Assembly: GCA_017934175.1 (NCBI GenBank)
Contig: JAGBKB010000037.1
Location: 1-35,190 of the forward strand
Origin: Lachnospiraceae bacterium
Lineage (GTDB): Bacteria > Bacillota > Clostridia > Lachnospirales > Lachnospiraceae
Length of the DNA stretch: 35,190 nucleotides
Direction of reading: 5' to 3'
How positions within the stretch are numbered: the stretch's first letter is position 1; each line of letters opens with the position of its first letter. The notes under the pieces were generated by a model. The model was given only the letters and a program-made list of their open reading frames with translations, was not told where the DNA came from and ran no database searches. The position numbers and the translations under genes were made by a program. Positions 7,758 to 16,825 of this stretch are shown here, in pieces.

Positions 7758-7774
7758 ATTTATTTTGATAAAAT
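7746..7774 (+). promoter_or_regulatory. Probable promoter of the ribosomal superoperon
   Basis: TTGCTT (7746-7751), a 17-bp spacer and TAAAAT (7769-7774), with a predicted start near 7781. It lies directly on the upstream terminator and about 210 bp before rpsJ. Confidence 0.5.
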
Positions 7775-7780
7775 AGTAGG

Positions 7781-7993
7781 GCTGTGACATGGTAGCGTAG
7801 ATTCATGAGGTTGCAGACATTTAAAATAAATAATAAATGTTTGGTTTTTATGAGGAGCGAGTGTCAAAATAATTTTGATGGCTGTCACTGTATACGAAGG
7901 GTTTATTTTTTTGACTTTACATTCGCGATACACCCGAACCCGTGTACAGTCACCGCTTAAAACTAAAAAGTTTTTAAGGAGGCGACTTTTTTT
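7781..7993 (+). promoter_or_regulatory. Long folded leader of the S10 operon with SD-covering hairpin
   Basis: This is the 5' UTR within the 366-bp gap 7628-7993. A long-range stem CTGTATAC/GTGTACAG (near 7890 and 7942) is extended by GGGTT/AACCC with a bulge. Just before rpsJ, CTTAAAAC (7956-7963) pairs with GTTTTTAAG (7970-7978), taking in the first bases of the SD AAGGAGG (7976-7982). Ribosomal operons are usually autoregulated by one of their proteins (L4 for S10 operons in several bacteria). That this leader does so here is inferred. The rest of the gap holds the terminator and promoter listed separately. Confidence 0.5.
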
Positions 7994-8311
7994 ATGGCAA
8001 AGCAAGTGATGAGAATAATCTTAAAGGGTTATGATCATAGTATTGTTGATGAAGCAGCAGCAAAAATAGTTGATAATTGTAAGAGAGGTGGTTCTATAGT
8101 TTCAGGACCAGTTCCACTTCCAACAAAAAAAGAAGTAGTAACTATTCTTCGTGCTGTTCACAAGTACAAAGACAGTAGAGAGCAATTTGAGCAAAGAACT
8201 CATAAGAGACTTATTGATATCATAAGTCCAAACTCTCAACTTACAAATACACTTCAAGGTTTAGAAATGCCTGCAGGTGTAGCAATTGATATCAAAATGA
8301 AAAATAATTAG
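7994..8311 (+). CDS. rpsJ: 30S ribosomal protein S10
   Basis: This 105-aa protein of the 30S head (also the transcription factor NusE) has the block [23 protein letters not shown], then [16 protein letters not shown] and the C-terminal [13 protein letters not shown]. Length is normal. It is the first gene of the superoperon. SD AAGGAGG at 7976-7982 lies 11 nt before the ATG and partly in a hairpin, so its translation may be the control point. The genes rpsL, rpsG, fusA and tuf that often precede it are absent; the tungsten cluster takes their place. Confidence 0.98.
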   Translation: MAKQVMRIILKGYDHSIVDEAAAKIVDNCKRGGSIVSGPVPLPTKKEVVTILRAVHKYKDSREQFEQRTHKRLIDIISPNSQLTNTLQGLEMPAGVAIDIKMKNN

Positions 8312-8359
8312 TAGATGAGAGCGACAACGCTTCGACATTTACGAAAGGAGAATTAAAAC

Positions 8360-8989
8360 ATGAAGAAAGCAATACTCGCAGAGAAAATAGGGATGACAGA
8401 AATTTGGTCAGACAAAGGAGTGTTAATCCCAGTAACTGTTCTAAGTGCAGGGCCTTGTGTAGTAACTAAGGTTCTTACAAAAGAAAAAGAAGGTTACGAA
8501 GCCGTACAAGTAGGCTTTAAAGATGTAAAAGAAAATCTTGTAAACAAACCTAATAAGGGTCAATTCAAAAAAGCAGGGTGCTCTGTAAAAAAATACTTAA
8601 GAGAATTCAGATTTGAAAACGCAAATGAGTATCAACTAAATCAAGAAATTAAAGCAGACATATTTGCAGTAGGTGATAAGGTTGATGTAACAGGCGTAAG
8701 CAAAGGTAAAGGATACCAAGGCGTTATAAAAAGACTTGGTCAACACAGAGGTCCTATGAAACACGGTTCAAAGTTCCATCGTCATCAAGGTTCTAATGGA
8801 CCAGCAACAACACCAGGTAAAGTTAGAAAGGGCAAAGGAATGCCAGGACATATGGGTGTTGAAACAGTAACAACTCAAAATCTTGAAATAGTTAGAGTAG
8901 ATGTAGAAAAGAATTTAATCTTAATCAAGGGTGCATGCCCAGGACCAAATAAATCTCTCATAACTATCAAAGAAACAGTAAAGGTATAG
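8360..8989 (+). CDS. rplC: 50S ribosomal protein L3
   Basis: This 209-aa protein begins with the typical [14 protein letters not shown]. In its middle it has the tentacle that reaches toward the peptidyl-transferase centre ([44 protein letters not shown]). Length is normal and no odd insert is seen. SD AAAGGAG is 9 nt before the ATG. It follows rpsJ by 48 bp and precedes rplD by 17 bp. Confidence 0.98.
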   Translation: MKKAILAEKIGMTEIWSDKGVLIPVTVLSAGPCVVTKVLTKEKEGYEAVQVGFKDVKENLVNKPNKGQFKKAGCSVKKYLREFRFENANEYQLNQEIKADIFAVGDKVDVTGVSKGKGYQGVIKRLGQHRGPMKHGSKFHRHQGSNGPATTPGKVRKGKGMPGHMGVETVTTQNLEIVRVDVEKNLILIKGACPGPNKSLITIKETVKV

Positions 8990-9006
8990 AAAGGGGGTAA
9001 ATGAAT

Positions 9007-9627
9007 ATGGCAAATGTATCTGTATATAATATGGATGGACAACAAGTTGGAAGTATTGACTTAAATGATGCAGTGTTTGGTGTAGAAGTAAATGAGCATT
9101 TACTCCATAAAGCAAGAGTTACAACTTTGGCTAATAGCCGCCAAGGAACTAAAAAGCAAAAAACAAGGTCTGAAGTTCGTGGTGGTGGAAAGAAACCTTG
9201 GAGACAAAAAGGAACTGGTAATGCTCGTCAAGGTTCTATAAGAGCACCACAATGGAAAGGCGGCGGTGTAGTATTTGCAGCAGTACCAAGAGACTTCACT
9301 TTAGAAATGAACAAGAAAGAAAAGAGAGCAGCACTTAAATCTGCACTTACAAACTGTGTGAAAGATAATAATTTAGTAGTTCTTGATGAACTAAAGTTAA
9401 ATGAAATTAAGACAAAGAACTTCAAAAAAGTTTTAGATAATTTAAAACTTGATAAGTCACTCGTAGTTCTTGAAGGACTTGATAAAAATGTAGTTTTATC
9501 AGCAAGAAATATTGAGGAAGTTAAGACTTCTACTGTAAATGAATTAAATGTATACGATGTACTTAAATATGAAAAAGTGCTTATAACTAAAAACGCAGTA
9601 AAAAATATTGAGGAGGTATATAAATAA
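9007..9627 (+). CDS. rplD: 50S ribosomal protein L4
   Basis: This 206-aa protein of the exit-tunnel wall has the conserved tunnel loop near residues 60-80 (RGGGKKPWRQKGTGNARQGS) and the surface domain that can act as operon repressor in other bacteria. I chose ATG 9007 (MANVSVYNMDG, the family start, 9 nt from AAGGGGG). ATG 9001, two residues earlier, is only 3 nt from the SD but cannot be excluded. The stop overlaps the rplW start by one base (TAATG). Confidence 0.97.
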   Translation: MANVSVYNMDGQQVGSIDLNDAVFGVEVNEHLLHKARVTTLANSRQGTKKQKTRSEVRGGGKKPWRQKGTGNARQGSIRAPQWKGGGVVFAAVPRDFTLEMNKKEKRAALKSALTNCVKDNNLVVLDELKLNEIKTKNFKKVLDNLKLDKSLVVLEGLDKNVVLSARNIEEVKTSTVNELNVYDVLKYEKVLITKNAVKNIEEVYK

Positions 9628-9935
9628 TGGCTAACTTAACATCATACGACATTATAAAGAGACCAGTAGTGTCAGAAAAAAGTATGAACCAAATGGTCAA
9701 CAAAAAATATACCTTCATAGTTCATAAGGATGCAACAAAGGTTCAAATAAAAGATGCAGTTGAAAAATTATTTGAAGGCGCTAAAGTAGAAAAGATTAAC
9801 ACAAGCAATTATGACGGCAAGGTTAGAAGAAGGGGCTTCACTGTTGGAAGAACCAATTCTTATAAGAAAGCAATAGTAACTTTAAAAGAAGGTTCAAAAG
9901 AGATAGAGTTATTTAATTCACTTTCTAATAAGTAG
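9627..9935 (+). CDS. rplW: 50S ribosomal protein L23
   Basis: This 102-aa protein at the tunnel exit is the docking site for trigger factor and SRP. It opens with YDIIKRPVVSEKSM and has NKKYTFIVHKDATKVQIKDAVEKLF, the usual L23 fold, at usual length. The start overlaps the rplD stop by one base, and its SD GAGG lies inside the rplD end, so translation is probably coupled. Confidence 0.98.
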   Translation: MANLTSYDIIKRPVVSEKSMNQMVNKKYTFIVHKDATKVQIKDAVEKLFEGAKVEKINTSNYDGKVRRRGFTVGRTNSYKKAIVTLKEGSKEIELFNSLSNK

Positions 9936-9981
9936 ATAAGTATGGATAAATATATCCGCAAAATCATTAAAGGAGAAATAT

Positions 9982-10827
9982 ATGGCAATAAAATCATTTA
10001 AGCCTTATACACCTTCAAGAAGAAAGATGTCAGTTCTTGATAATAAAGATGTCATAACTAAAAAATCTCCAGAAAAATCTCTTCTTGCAAAGAAAAGCAA
10101 AAATGCTGGAAGAAATAATCAAGGAAAGATAACAGTTAGACATCATGGTGGTGGCAATAAACAAAAATATAGAATAATAGATTTCAAAAGAAAGAAAGAT
10201 GGGGTTGTAGGAAAGGTAATGGCTATAGAATACGACCCAAATAGAACAGCAAACATAGCACTTATATATTATAAGGATGGAACTAAAGCATACATATTAG
10301 CACCAAACGGACTTATAATTGGTTCTGAAATAATGAGTGGAGAAAACGCTGAAGCAAGAGTTGGAAACTGTTTACCACTTCAAAACATTCCTATAGGTGC
10401 AAATGTTCATGCAGTAGAACTCACTCCAGGGCTTGGAGCAAAGATGGTTCGTTCAGCAGGCAATACTGCACAACTTATGGCAAAAGAAGGAAAGTATGCA
10501 ACACTTCGTCTTCCATCAGGCGAGATGAGAAGAGTACCTATTATGTGTAGAGCAACTCTCGGCATAGTAGGAAATGGAGAACACAACCTTGTAAACATAG
10601 GTAAGGCAGGAAGAAAAAGACATATGGGTGTTCGTCCTACAGTAAGAGGTTCAGTTATGAACCCAAATGACCACCCACATGGTGGTGGTGAAGGTAAGTG
10701 TAGTATAGGTCTTCCAGGACCAGTTACTCCATGGGGAAAACCTGCACTTGGACTTAAGACAAGAAACAGAAAGAAAAATACAAATAAACTTATAATAACA
10801 AGAAAGAACGGTTCAGTTCTAAAATAA
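9982..10827 (+). CDS. rplB: 50S ribosomal protein L2
   Basis: This 281-aa protein is needed for subunit joining and peptidyl-transferase activity. It shows [21 protein letters not shown], the SH3-like core and the catalytic-region block [13 protein letters not shown] with the conserved histidines near its C-terminus, ending KNGSVLK. Length is slightly above the usual 275-277. AAAGGAG precedes the ATG. The 46-bp gap after rplW holds only a weak GGATA/TATCC hairpin. Confidence 0.98.
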   Translation: MAIKSFKPYTPSRRKMSVLDNKDVITKKSPEKSLLAKKSKNAGRNNQGKITVRHHGGGNKQKYRIIDFKRKKDGVVGKVMAIEYDPNRTANIALIYYKDGTKAYILAPNGLIIGSEIMSGENAEARVGNCLPLQNIPIGANVHAVELTPGLGAKMVRSAGNTAQLMAKEGKYATLRLPSGEMRRVPIMCRATLGIVGNGEHNLVNIGKAGRKRHMGVRPTVRGSVMNPNDHPHGGGEGKCSIGLPGPVTPWGKPALGLKTRNRKKNTNKLIITRKNGSVLK

Positions 10828-10843
10828 AAGGGAGGTAGAATAA

Positions 10844-11197
10844 ATGGCACGTTCATTAAAAAAAGGACCATTTGCTGATAAGCACTTGCTTAAGAAAGTG
10901 GAAGCAATGAATAGTTCAGGTAATAAACAAGTTATAAAAACTTGGTCTCGCCGTTCAACTATCTTCCCACAAATGGTTTCACTTACAATAGCAGTTCACA
11001 ATGGAAAAACACATGTCCCAGTATATATTACTGAAGATATGGTAGGACATAAATTAGGAGAGTTCGTTCCTACAAGACTTTTCAGAGGTCACGGTAGTAA
11101 CGAATCAAAAACATCAGTATCATCTGGCTCATCTGCAGCACCTGCTGCAGCAGCAGCACCGGCAGCAGCACCAGCAGCTGCTCCTGCACAAAGTTAA
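10844..11197 (+). CDS. rpsS: 30S ribosomal protein S19 with Ala/Pro-rich C-terminal tail
   Basis: Residues 1-84 are ordinary S19 of the 30S head: [48 protein letters not shown] and RGHG. The family usually ends around residue 90-93, but here the frame continues for about 25 further residues, through a Ser-rich stretch into an Ala/Pro-rich segment (97-115) encoded by GCA-rich repeats. The tail resembles flexible hinges such as those of L7/L12 or acyltransferase linkers. In the ribosome it would project from the head near the A-site finger. The SD GGGAGG is good and the stop is followed closely by the rplV SD. Confidence 0.97.
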   Translation: MARSLKKGPFADKHLLKKVEAMNSSGNKQVIKTWSRRSTIFPQMVSLTIAVHNGKTHVPVYITEDMVGHKLGEFVPTRLFRGHGSNESKTSVSSGSSAAPAAAAAPAAAPAAAPAQS

Positions 11198-11210
11198 GGA
11201 GGTATAGCAC

Positions 11211-11678
11211 ATGTCAAAAGGTCATAGAACTCAAGTAAAGAGAGAAAGAAATGAGACAAAAGTAGATAAAAGACCAAGTGCAAAACTTTCTAACGCAAGA
11301 GTGTCATCAAGAAAAGCCGGTTTTGTACTTGATGCAATAAGAGGAAAAGATGTAAATGAAGCAATAGGTATAGTAACATATAGCCCAAGATATGCTTCAA
11401 AATTAATCAAGAAACTTATTGAATCTGCAAGAGCAAATGCAAAGAATAACAACAACATGGATGAAAATAACTTATATGTAGCAGAGTGCTTCGCTGGAAA
11501 TGCTACTAACTACAAGAGAATGCATCCAAGAGCACAGGGAAGAGCATATAGCATACTTAAAAGAAACTCACATATAACTATTATACTTGATGAAAAGAAA
11601 GAGACTATAAAGAACACTACTAAAGTTGAAGATAAGAAAGAAGCAGTAAAAGGAGGTAACGATGGGGCAGAAAGTTAA
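11211..11678 (+). CDS. rplV: 50S ribosomal protein L22 with charged C-terminal extension
   Basis: This 155-aa protein lines the exit tunnel. The core (about residues 24-128) shows [20 protein letters not shown], the [14 protein letters not shown] helix and the hairpin tip [21 protein letters not shown], which carries macrolide-contact positions. Standard L22 is about 110 aa. Here there is a basic N-terminal extension (1-22) and a Lys/Glu-rich tail (129-155). The tail overlaps rpsC by 17 nt and contains the rpsC Shine-Dalgarno, so the two genes are probably translationally coupled. Confidence 0.97.
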   Translation: MSKGHRTQVKRERNETKVDKRPSAKLSNARVSSRKAGFVLDAIRGKDVNEAIGIVTYSPRYASKLIKKLIESARANAKNNNNMDENNLYVAECFAGNATNYKRMHPRAQGRAYSILKRNSHITIILDEKKETIKNTTKVEDKKEAVKGGNDGAES

Positions 11679-12315
11679 TCCACACGGTCTACGTGTAGGT
11701 ATCATAAAAGATTGGGACAGCCGTTGGTATGAAGAAAAGAAATTTTCTGATTACCTAGTTGAAGATTACAACATAAGAAAATACTTAAAGAAAAAACTTT
11801 ATGTCGCTGGTATCTCAAAGATAGAAATAGAAAGAATCACAACTAAAATTAATATAACTATATACACAGCAAAGCCTGGTGTAGTTATAGGTAAGGGTGG
11901 TTCTGAAATCGAAAAGTTGAAAAAAGAACTTTCAAAATATACTAAATCAGATATCAACTTAAATATCAAAGAAATAAAGAGACCTGATAGAGAGGCACAA
12001 CTCGTAGCAGAAAACGTTGCTTTAAATCTTGAAAATCGTATGGCATTTAGAAGAGCAATGAAACAGGCTATGTCAAGAACTATGAAGGCTGGAGCACTTG
12101 GTATAAAGGCATCAGTTGGTGGTAGACTTGCAGGTGCTGATATAGCAAGAACAGAATTCTATAGTGAAGGAACTATACCACTTCAAACTTTAAGAGCAGA
12201 TATAGATTATGGATTTGCAGAAGCAAACACAACTTATGGAAAACTCGGTGTAAAAGTTTGGATATATAAAGGTGAAGTTCTTCAAAGCAAGAATAAAAAA
12301 CAAGGGAAGGAGTAA
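11662..12315 (+). CDS. rpsC: 30S ribosomal protein S3
   Basis: This 217-aa protein of the mRNA entry channel begins [14 protein letters not shown] and has a KH domain with GKGG at residues 77-80. The C-terminal domain includes [21 protein letters not shown] and [12 protein letters not shown]. Length is normal. AGGAGG (11651-11656) lies inside the rplV tail, and the gene starts before rplV ends. The rplP gene follows 6 bp later. Confidence 0.98.
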   Translation: MGQKVNPHGLRVGIIKDWDSRWYEEKKFSDYLVEDYNIRKYLKKKLYVAGISKIEIERITTKINITIYTAKPGVVIGKGGSEIEKLKKELSKYTKSDINLNIKEIKRPDREAQLVAENVALNLENRMAFRRAMKQAMSRTMKAGALGIKASVGGRLAGADIARTEFYSEGTIPLQTLRADIDYGFAEANTTYGKLGVKVWIYKGEVLQSKNKKQGKE

Positions 12316-12321
12316 TTTACC

Positions 12322-12756
12322 ATGTTAATGCCAAAAAGAACAAAGTACCGTAAAGCATTTAGAGGAAATATGAGAGGCAAAGCAAGTCGTGGTAATGTAC
12401 TCGCATATGGCTCATATGGACTTGTTGCTATGGAACCAAGTTGGATAAAATCAAATCAGATAGAGGCTGCCCGTGTTGCTCTTACAAGATACATAAAAAG
12501 AGGCGGACATGTCTGGATAAAAATATTTCCTGATAAACCAGTTACAACTAAACCAATAGGTGTCAGAATGGGTTCAGGAAAAGGTGCAGTTGAGTTTTGG
12601 GTAGCAGTTGCAAAACCAGGAAGAGTGTTATTTGAAATAGCAGGAATACCTGATGCAGATGCAAAAGAGGCACTTCGTCTCGCTATGCATAAACTTCCAC
12701 TCAAGTGCAAGATAGTATCAAAAGCAGAAATGGGAGGTGCAGGAAATGAAAAATAG
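12322..12756 (+). CDS. rplP: 50S ribosomal protein L16
   Basis: This 144-aa protein sits near the A site and the peptidyl-transferase centre. It has the family start [41 protein letters not shown] and the [13 protein letters not shown] loop containing the conserved glycines and arginine. The first ATG (12322) is taken, as AAGGAG lies 9 nt upstream. The 3' end overlaps rpmC by 11 nt. Confidence 0.98.
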   Translation: MLMPKRTKYRKAFRGNMRGKASRGNVLAYGSYGLVAMEPSWIKSNQIEAARVALTRYIKRGGHVWIKIFPDKPVTTKPIGVRMGSGKGAVEFWVAVAKPGRVLFEIAGIPDADAKEALRLAMHKLPLKCKIVSKAEMGGAGNEK

Positions 12757-12949
12757 TTTAAATATTGCTGAACTTAAAAATAAAACATTAGAACAACTTG
12801 CACTTGAACTTACATCTGCAAAAAAAGAATTATTTGAACTTAGACTTAAAAATGCTACTAATCAACTTGAGAATACAAGTAAGATACGACAAGTGAGAAA
12901 AAACATTGCAAGAATCAATACAGTTATGACTATAAAGAAGAAAGCGTAG
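12746..12949 (+). CDS. rpmC: 50S ribosomal protein L29
   Basis: This 67-aa two-helix protein at the tunnel exit, next to L23, has [27 protein letters not shown] and a C-terminal [11 protein letters not shown] helix. ATG 12746 is preferred: GGGAGG (12732-12737), inside the end of rplP, is 8 nt upstream. An in-frame GTG at 12737 sits in the SD itself and is unlikely. Overlap with rplP suggests coupled translation. Confidence 0.97.
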   Translation: MKNSLNIAELKNKTLEQLALELTSAKKELFELRLKNATNQLENTSKIRQVRKNIARINTVMTIKKKA

Positions 12950-12961
12950 GAGGTAGAGATA

Positions 12962-13216
12962 ATGGAGCGTAATTTAAGAAAAACTCGTATCGGCAAAGTT
13001 GTAAGCGATAAGATGGATAAGACAATCGTTGTTTCTATCGAAGACCACGTAAAACATCCTCTTATAGGAAAGATTGTTAAGAAAACTTATAAACTTTATG
13101 CAGCAGATAATGAAAATACTGCGCATGTAGGCGATACAGTAAAAGTAATGGAAACAAGACCACTCTCAAAACTTAAGAGATGGAGACTTGTAAATATTGT
13201 CGAAAAGGCAAAATAA
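12962..13216 (+). CDS. rpsQ: 30S ribosomal protein S17
   Basis: This 84-aa OB-fold protein binds 16S rRNA early in assembly. It begins [23 protein letters not shown] and has [20 protein letters not shown] and the [14 protein letters not shown] signature. Length is normal. AGGAGG precedes the start and the 12-bp gap from rpmC holds only that SD. Confidence 0.98.
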   Translation: MERNLRKTRIGKVVSDKMDKTIVVSIEDHVKHPLIGKIVKKTYKLYAADNENTAHVGDTVKVMETRPLSKLKRWRLVNIVEKAK

Positions 13217-13239
13217 TAATGTAAGGAAGGGAAATCAAT

Positions 13240-13608
13240 ATGGTACAACAGGAAACAAGACTTAAAGTCGCTGATAACACTGGTGCTAAAGAACTTCTTT
13301 GCATTAGAGTATCAGGCGGTTCTTTAAGAAGATATGCAAGAATTGGAGACACTATTGTATGTTCAGTTAAAGATGCGGTGCCAGGCGGACAAGTTAAAAA
13401 AGGTGAAGTTGTTAAAGCCGTTGTTGTTAGAACAAAACAAGGTGCAAGAAGAAAAGATGGTTCATATATAAAGTTTGATGAGAATGCAGCAGTTATTATA
13501 AAAGAAGATTTGACACCAAGAGGCACTCGTATATTTGGACCAGTAGCAAGAGAGTTAAGAGATAAAGGATATATGAAGATTTTATCTCTTGCTCCAGAAG
13601 TATTATAG
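13240..13608 (+). CDS. rplN: 50S ribosomal protein L14
   Basis: This 122-aa protein at the subunit interface begins [22 protein letters not shown] and has the [19 protein letters not shown] block and the C-terminal [29 protein letters not shown]. It is near identical in layout to other bacterial L14 proteins. It contacts 16S rRNA helix 14 and is the target of the silencing factor RsfS. SD AAGGAAGGG lies upstream. Confidence 0.98.
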   Translation: MVQQETRLKVADNTGAKELLCIRVSGGSLRRYARIGDTIVCSVKDAVPGGQVKKGEVVKAVVVRTKQGARRKDGSYIKFDENAAVIIKEDLTPRGTRIFGPVARELRDKGYMKILSLAPEVL

Positions 13609-13620
13609 GAGGTAACGGTA

Positions 13621-13932
13621 ATGAATAAAATAAAAAAAGATGATGTCGTTATCGTTATCGCAGGTAAGGATAAGGGCAAGAATGGGCAGGTTCTCTTTGT
13701 AGATAATAAGAATCATAAGATACTTGTAAAAGGCATCAACATGGTTAAGAAACATCAAAAGGCAGGAAAGACAAAAGGGGCTGCTGAATCAGCAATTATA
13801 GAAAGAGAGAATTGGTTATCAATAAGTAATGTTATGTTATCAGTTGATGGCAAAGCAACAAGAGTAGGTTTCAAGATAGAAGGCGATAAAAAATATCGTG
13901 TTGCTAAAAAAACTGGAAAGGTAATTAAGTAG
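13621..13932 (+). CDS. rplX: 50S ribosomal protein L24
   Basis: This 103-aa assembly-initiating protein has an N-terminal KOW motif ([20 protein letters not shown]), then [11 protein letters not shown] and a C-terminal [19 protein letters not shown]. Length is normal. AGGAGG lies upstream, and rplE starts 10 bp downstream. Confidence 0.98.
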   Translation: MNKIKKDDVVIVIAGKDKGKNGQVLFVDNKNHKILVKGINMVKKHQKAGKTKGAAESAIIERENWLSISNVMLSVDGKATRVGFKIEGDKKYRVAKKTGKVIK

Positions 13933-13942
13933 GGGGGTTAAA

Positions 13943-14482
13943 ATGGCTAGACTTAAAGAATTTTATAATAATGAAGTAAAAAAGAACTTAAAGTCCAAGT
14001 TCAATTATAAAAATGATTTAGCAATTCCTAAAATTGATAAAGTTGTTATCAATATGGGTGTTGGAGAAGCAAAAGATAATTCAAAACTCCTTGACTCTGC
14101 AGTTAAAGACCTTGAAACTATAACAGGACAACATGTTATTGTTACAAAAGCCAAAAAGGCAATCGCTAACTTTAAGATAAGAGAGGGAATGCCAATAGGC
14201 TGTAAATGTACTTTAAGAGGAGAAGTAATGTATGAGTTTATTGATAGACTCATAAATCTTGCTCTCCCAAGAGTAAGAGACTTTAGAGGAGTTAATCCAA
14301 ATGGATTTGATGGTAGAGGCAATTATTCACTCGGAATAAAAGAGCAAATCATATTCCCTGAAATAGAATTTGATAAAATTGATAAAGTAAGAGGAATGGA
14401 TATTTGCTTTGTAACTACTGCAAAAACTGATGAAGAGGCAAAAGAATTGTTATCACAATTTAGTATGCCTTTTGCAAAGTAG
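13943..14482 (+). CDS. rplE: 50S ribosomal protein L5
   Basis: This 179-aa protein carries 5S rRNA into the central protuberance. Conserved blocks are [68 protein letters not shown] and the [15 protein letters not shown] end. Length is normal. The AGGGGGG SD is strong. Confidence 0.98.
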   Translation: MARLKEFYNNEVKKNLKSKFNYKNDLAIPKIDKVVINMGVGEAKDNSKLLDSAVKDLETITGQHVIVTKAKKAIANFKIREGMPIGCKCTLRGEVMYEFIDRLINLALPRVRDFRGVNPNGFDGRGNYSLGIKEQIIFPEIEFDKIDKVRGMDICFVTTAKTDEEAKELLSQFSMPFAK

Positions 14483-14491
14483 GGAGGTTTT

Positions 14492-14677
14492 ATGGCGAAA
14501 ACATCTTTGAAAGTAAAGCAACAAAGGAAACCAAAATTTAGCACACAGTTTTATACAAGATGCAAGATTTGTGGTCGTCCACATGCTGTACTAAAGAAGT
14601 ATGGGATTTGTAGACTTTGTTTTAGAGAACTTGCATATCACGGACAAATTCCAGGCGTCAAGAAGGCTTCTTGGTAA
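14492..14677 (+). CDS. rpsN: 30S ribosomal protein S14, zinc-binding type (type Z)
   Basis: This 61-aa short S14 has a complete zinc ribbon, Cys24-x2-Cys27 and Cys40-x2-Cys43, and the end [12 protein letters not shown]. The short zinc form is standard in Firmicutes. A zinc-free longer paralogue would be used under zinc starvation; none is in this window. GGGAGG precedes the start and the gap from rplE is 9 bp. Confidence 0.98.
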   Translation: MAKTSLKVKQQRKPKFSTQFYTRCKICGRPHAVLKKYGICRLCFRELAYHGQIPGVKKASW

Positions 14678-14709
14678 TAATAATATAATTTAAGGAGGAT
14701 ATCACATAT

Positions 14710-15120
14710 ATGAATATGAGTGATCCAATCGCAGATATGCTTACAAGAATTCGTAATGCAAATGCTGCAAAGTTTGATACAGTTTGTATACCTTCATCTA
14801 AGATGAAAAAATCTATTGCAGAAATCTTATTAAATGAAGGTTATATAGAAAAATATGAGATGGTAAAAAGTTCTGTCAATGAGCATTTTGAAGATATAAA
14901 AATCTATTTAAAATATTTTGATGGAAAAAGAAAAAAAGCCATAACAGGCATAGAGAAAGTTTCTAAACCAGGTCTTAGAGCCTATAGTAGCAAAGAAGAT
15001 ATGCCACAAGTATTAAATGGTTTAGGAATTGCTATTGTGTCTACAAATCTTGGTGTTATGACTGATAAGGAATGTAGAAATAAAAACGTGGGCGGAGAAG
15101 TTTTGGCTCGTGTTTGGTAA
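14710..15120 (+). CDS. rpsH: 30S ribosomal protein S8
   Basis: This 136-aa central-domain protein of the 30S subunit, the translational repressor of spc operons in enterics, has [22 protein letters not shown] and the C-terminal block [36 protein letters not shown] 14710 is taken because AGGAGG (14693-14698) is 11 nt upstream; the ATG at 14716 would be 17 nt away. Length is slightly above the usual 131-133. Confidence 0.98.
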   Translation: MNMSDPIADMLTRIRNANAAKFDTVCIPSSKMKKSIAEILLNEGYIEKYEMVKSSVNEHFEDIKIYLKYFDGKRKKAITGIEKVSKPGLRAYSSKEDMPQVLNGLGIAIVSTNLGVMTDKECRNKNVGGEVLARVW

Positions 15121-15169
15121 TCTGAAAACTGAGATAATTAATCAGACAATTTAAGAAAAGGAGAAAAGT

Positions 15170-15709
15170 ATGTCACGTATAGGCAAGAAGCCAATAACTA
15201 TATTAAATGGTGTTACTGTAGATATCAATGGAAATGAAGTGACAGTCAAAGGAGCAAAAGGTACTTTGAAGAGAGCATTTGTTCCAGAGATGAAGATAAC
15301 TATGAATGATGGTCACATCACAGTAGAAAGACCAAATGATGAGAAAAGAAATAAATCACTTCATGGTCTTACAAGAACACTTATCAATAATATGATTATT
15401 GGTGTAACTAATGGTTATGAAAAAACACTTGAAATAAATGGTGTTGGTTATAAAGCAGCAAAGCAAGGTAAAAATCTTAATTTAAACCTTGGATATTCAC
15501 ACCCTGTAGTATTCACAGACCCAGAAGGTATAGAGACTCAAGTACCAGATGAAAGAACTATCATTGTCAAAGGAATTGACAAGGAAAAAGTTGGGCAATA
15601 TGCTGCTGAAATAAGAGCAATGAGAGGACCAGAACCTTATAAGGGTAAGGGAATCAAATATAAAGAAGAACATATCATCCGTAAAGTCGGAAAAACTGGT
15701 AAGAAATAA
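15170..15709 (+). CDS. rplF: 50S ribosomal protein L6
   Basis: This 179-aa two-domain protein near the GTPase centre begins [10 protein letters not shown] and has [31 protein letters not shown] at the domain junction. The family C-terminus is [27 protein letters not shown]. Length is normal. AAAAGGAG lies upstream. The 49-bp gap after rpsH carries no clear structure. Confidence 0.98.
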   Translation: MSRIGKKPITILNGVTVDINGNEVTVKGAKGTLKRAFVPEMKITMNDGHITVERPNDEKRNKSLHGLTRTLINNMIIGVTNGYEKTLEINGVGYKAAKQGKNLNLNLGYSHPVVFTDPEGIETQVPDERTIIVKGIDKEKVGQYAAEIRAMRGPEPYKGKGIKYKEEHIIRKVGKTGKK

Positions 15710-15727
15710 TTTTAGGAGGAGAGTAGA

Positions 15728-16087
15728 ATGGTTAACAAAGTTAATAGAGATAAAGTTAGAATCAAGAAACACGAAAGACAAAGAAACCGTTTTATGGGTA
15801 CACCTGAATGTCCTCGACTTACGGTTTTTAGAAGTGATAAACACATTTATGCACAAATTATAGATGACACAAAAAGAGTAACATTATGTCATGCTTCTAC
15901 ATTAAAGAAAGACAATTTAACACATACCAATGATTTAGAAGCAGCAAAGTTTGTAGGTAAGACTATCGCTGAAGAAGCAAAGAAACTTGGCATTTCAAAT
16001 GTAGTATTTGATAGGTCAGGATATATATACCACGGCAAAGTTAAAGCGATTGCTGATTCAGCAAGAGAAGCAGGATTAGTATTTTAG
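15728..16087 (+). CDS. rplR: 50S ribosomal protein L18
   Basis: This 119-aa 5S rRNA-binding protein has RHER-type basic N-terminus (KHERQRNRFMGTPECPRLTVFRS), HIYAQIIDD, AAKFVGKTIAEEAKKLGI and the ending VVFDRSGYIYHGKVKAIADSAREAGLVF. Length is normal. TAGGAGGAG precedes the ATG. Confidence 0.98.
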   Translation: MVNKVNRDKVRIKKHERQRNRFMGTPECPRLTVFRSDKHIYAQIIDDTKRVTLCHASTLKKDNLTHTNDLEAAKFVGKTIAEEAKKLGISNVVFDRSGYIYHGKVKAIADSAREAGLVF

Positions 16088-16097
16088 GAGGTAGAAA

Positions 16098-16622
16098 ATG
16101 AAAAAAGAAACAGAAGAAAAAGAAAAACTCGAATTAAAAGATACAGTTGTTTCTATCAAGAGAATATCTAAAACCGTTAAAGGTGGAAGAACTATGAGAT
16201 TTTCTGCCTTGGTAGTAGTTGGAGATGGAAATGGTTCTATAGGTGTAGGACATGGCAAGAGTGCTGAAATACCTGAAGCAATAAGAAAAGGTAAAGAGCA
16301 AGCCATGAGAAATATTGTAAAGATAAATCTTGACAACAATAGGTCAGTTCCACATGATTATGTAGGTATTTGGGGAACAAGTAGAGTACTTTTAAAGAGG
16401 TCAAAAGAAGGTACTGGCGTTATAGCAGGTGGTCCTGTTCGTTCTGTTATGGAAATGGCAGGAATACAAAATATAAGAACAAAATCACTTGGCTCAAGAA
16501 ATAAGAACAATGTGGCACTTGCTACTATAAATGGTCTTATGAATATGAAATCACCAAGTGAAATAGCAACTCTTCGTGGTAAGGATGTAAAAGAAATCCT
16601 TGCAGGAATAGTAAAGAAGTAG
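16098..16622 (+). CDS. rpsE: 30S ribosomal protein S5
   Basis: This 174-aa protein affects decoding accuracy and mRNA unwinding. It has LKDTVVSIKRISKTVKGGRTMRFSALVVVGDGNGSIGVGHGKSAEIPEAI, then GTGVIAGGPVRSVMEMAGI and GSRNKNNVALATINGL. The N-terminus is rich in Glu/Lys for about 12 residues, a common variation. Length and spacing (10 bp each side) are normal. Confidence 0.98.
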   Translation: MKKETEEKEKLELKDTVVSIKRISKTVKGGRTMRFSALVVVGDGNGSIGVGHGKSAEIPEAIRKGKEQAMRNIVKINLDNNRSVPHDYVGIWGTSRVLLKRSKEGTGVIAGGPVRSVMEMAGIQNIRTKSLGSRNKNNVALATINGLMNMKSPSEIATLRGKDVKEILAGIVKK

Positions 16623-16632
16623 GAGGAACAAT

Positions 16633-16815
16633 ATGGCAAATCAATTGAAAATTACACTTGTACATTCTCCTATAGGGGCTATACCTAAACAAAGAGCAAC
16701 TGTTAAAGCCCTTGGTTTTCACAAACTATATCAGACAAGATTACATCAAGATAATACTGCTATAAGAGGAATGATACAAAAGATTAACCACTTAGTAAAA
16801 GTGGAAGAAGTATAA
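16633..16815 (+). CDS. rpmD: 50S ribosomal protein L30
   Basis: This 60-aa protein begins [32 protein letters not shown] and ends with the [20 protein letters not shown] block. The length is that of the short bacterial L30. AGGAGG overlaps the rpsE stop region and rplO follows 10 bp later. Confidence 0.98.
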   Translation: MANQLKITLVHSPIGAIPKQRATVKALGFHKLYQTRLHQDNTAIRGMIQKINHLVKVEEV

Positions 16816-16825
16816 GGGGGCCTTT

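Noticed and set aside
10407..10871. Long antisense reading frame across rplB
   Set aside because: It is opposite a strongly conserved ribosomal gene, has no SD and no recognisable domain; a by-product of codon bias.
11129..11197. CRISPR or other regular array suggested by the GCA repeats in rpsS
   Set aside because: It is a coding triplet-rich stretch in frame with S19; no spacer-repeat pattern exists in the window.
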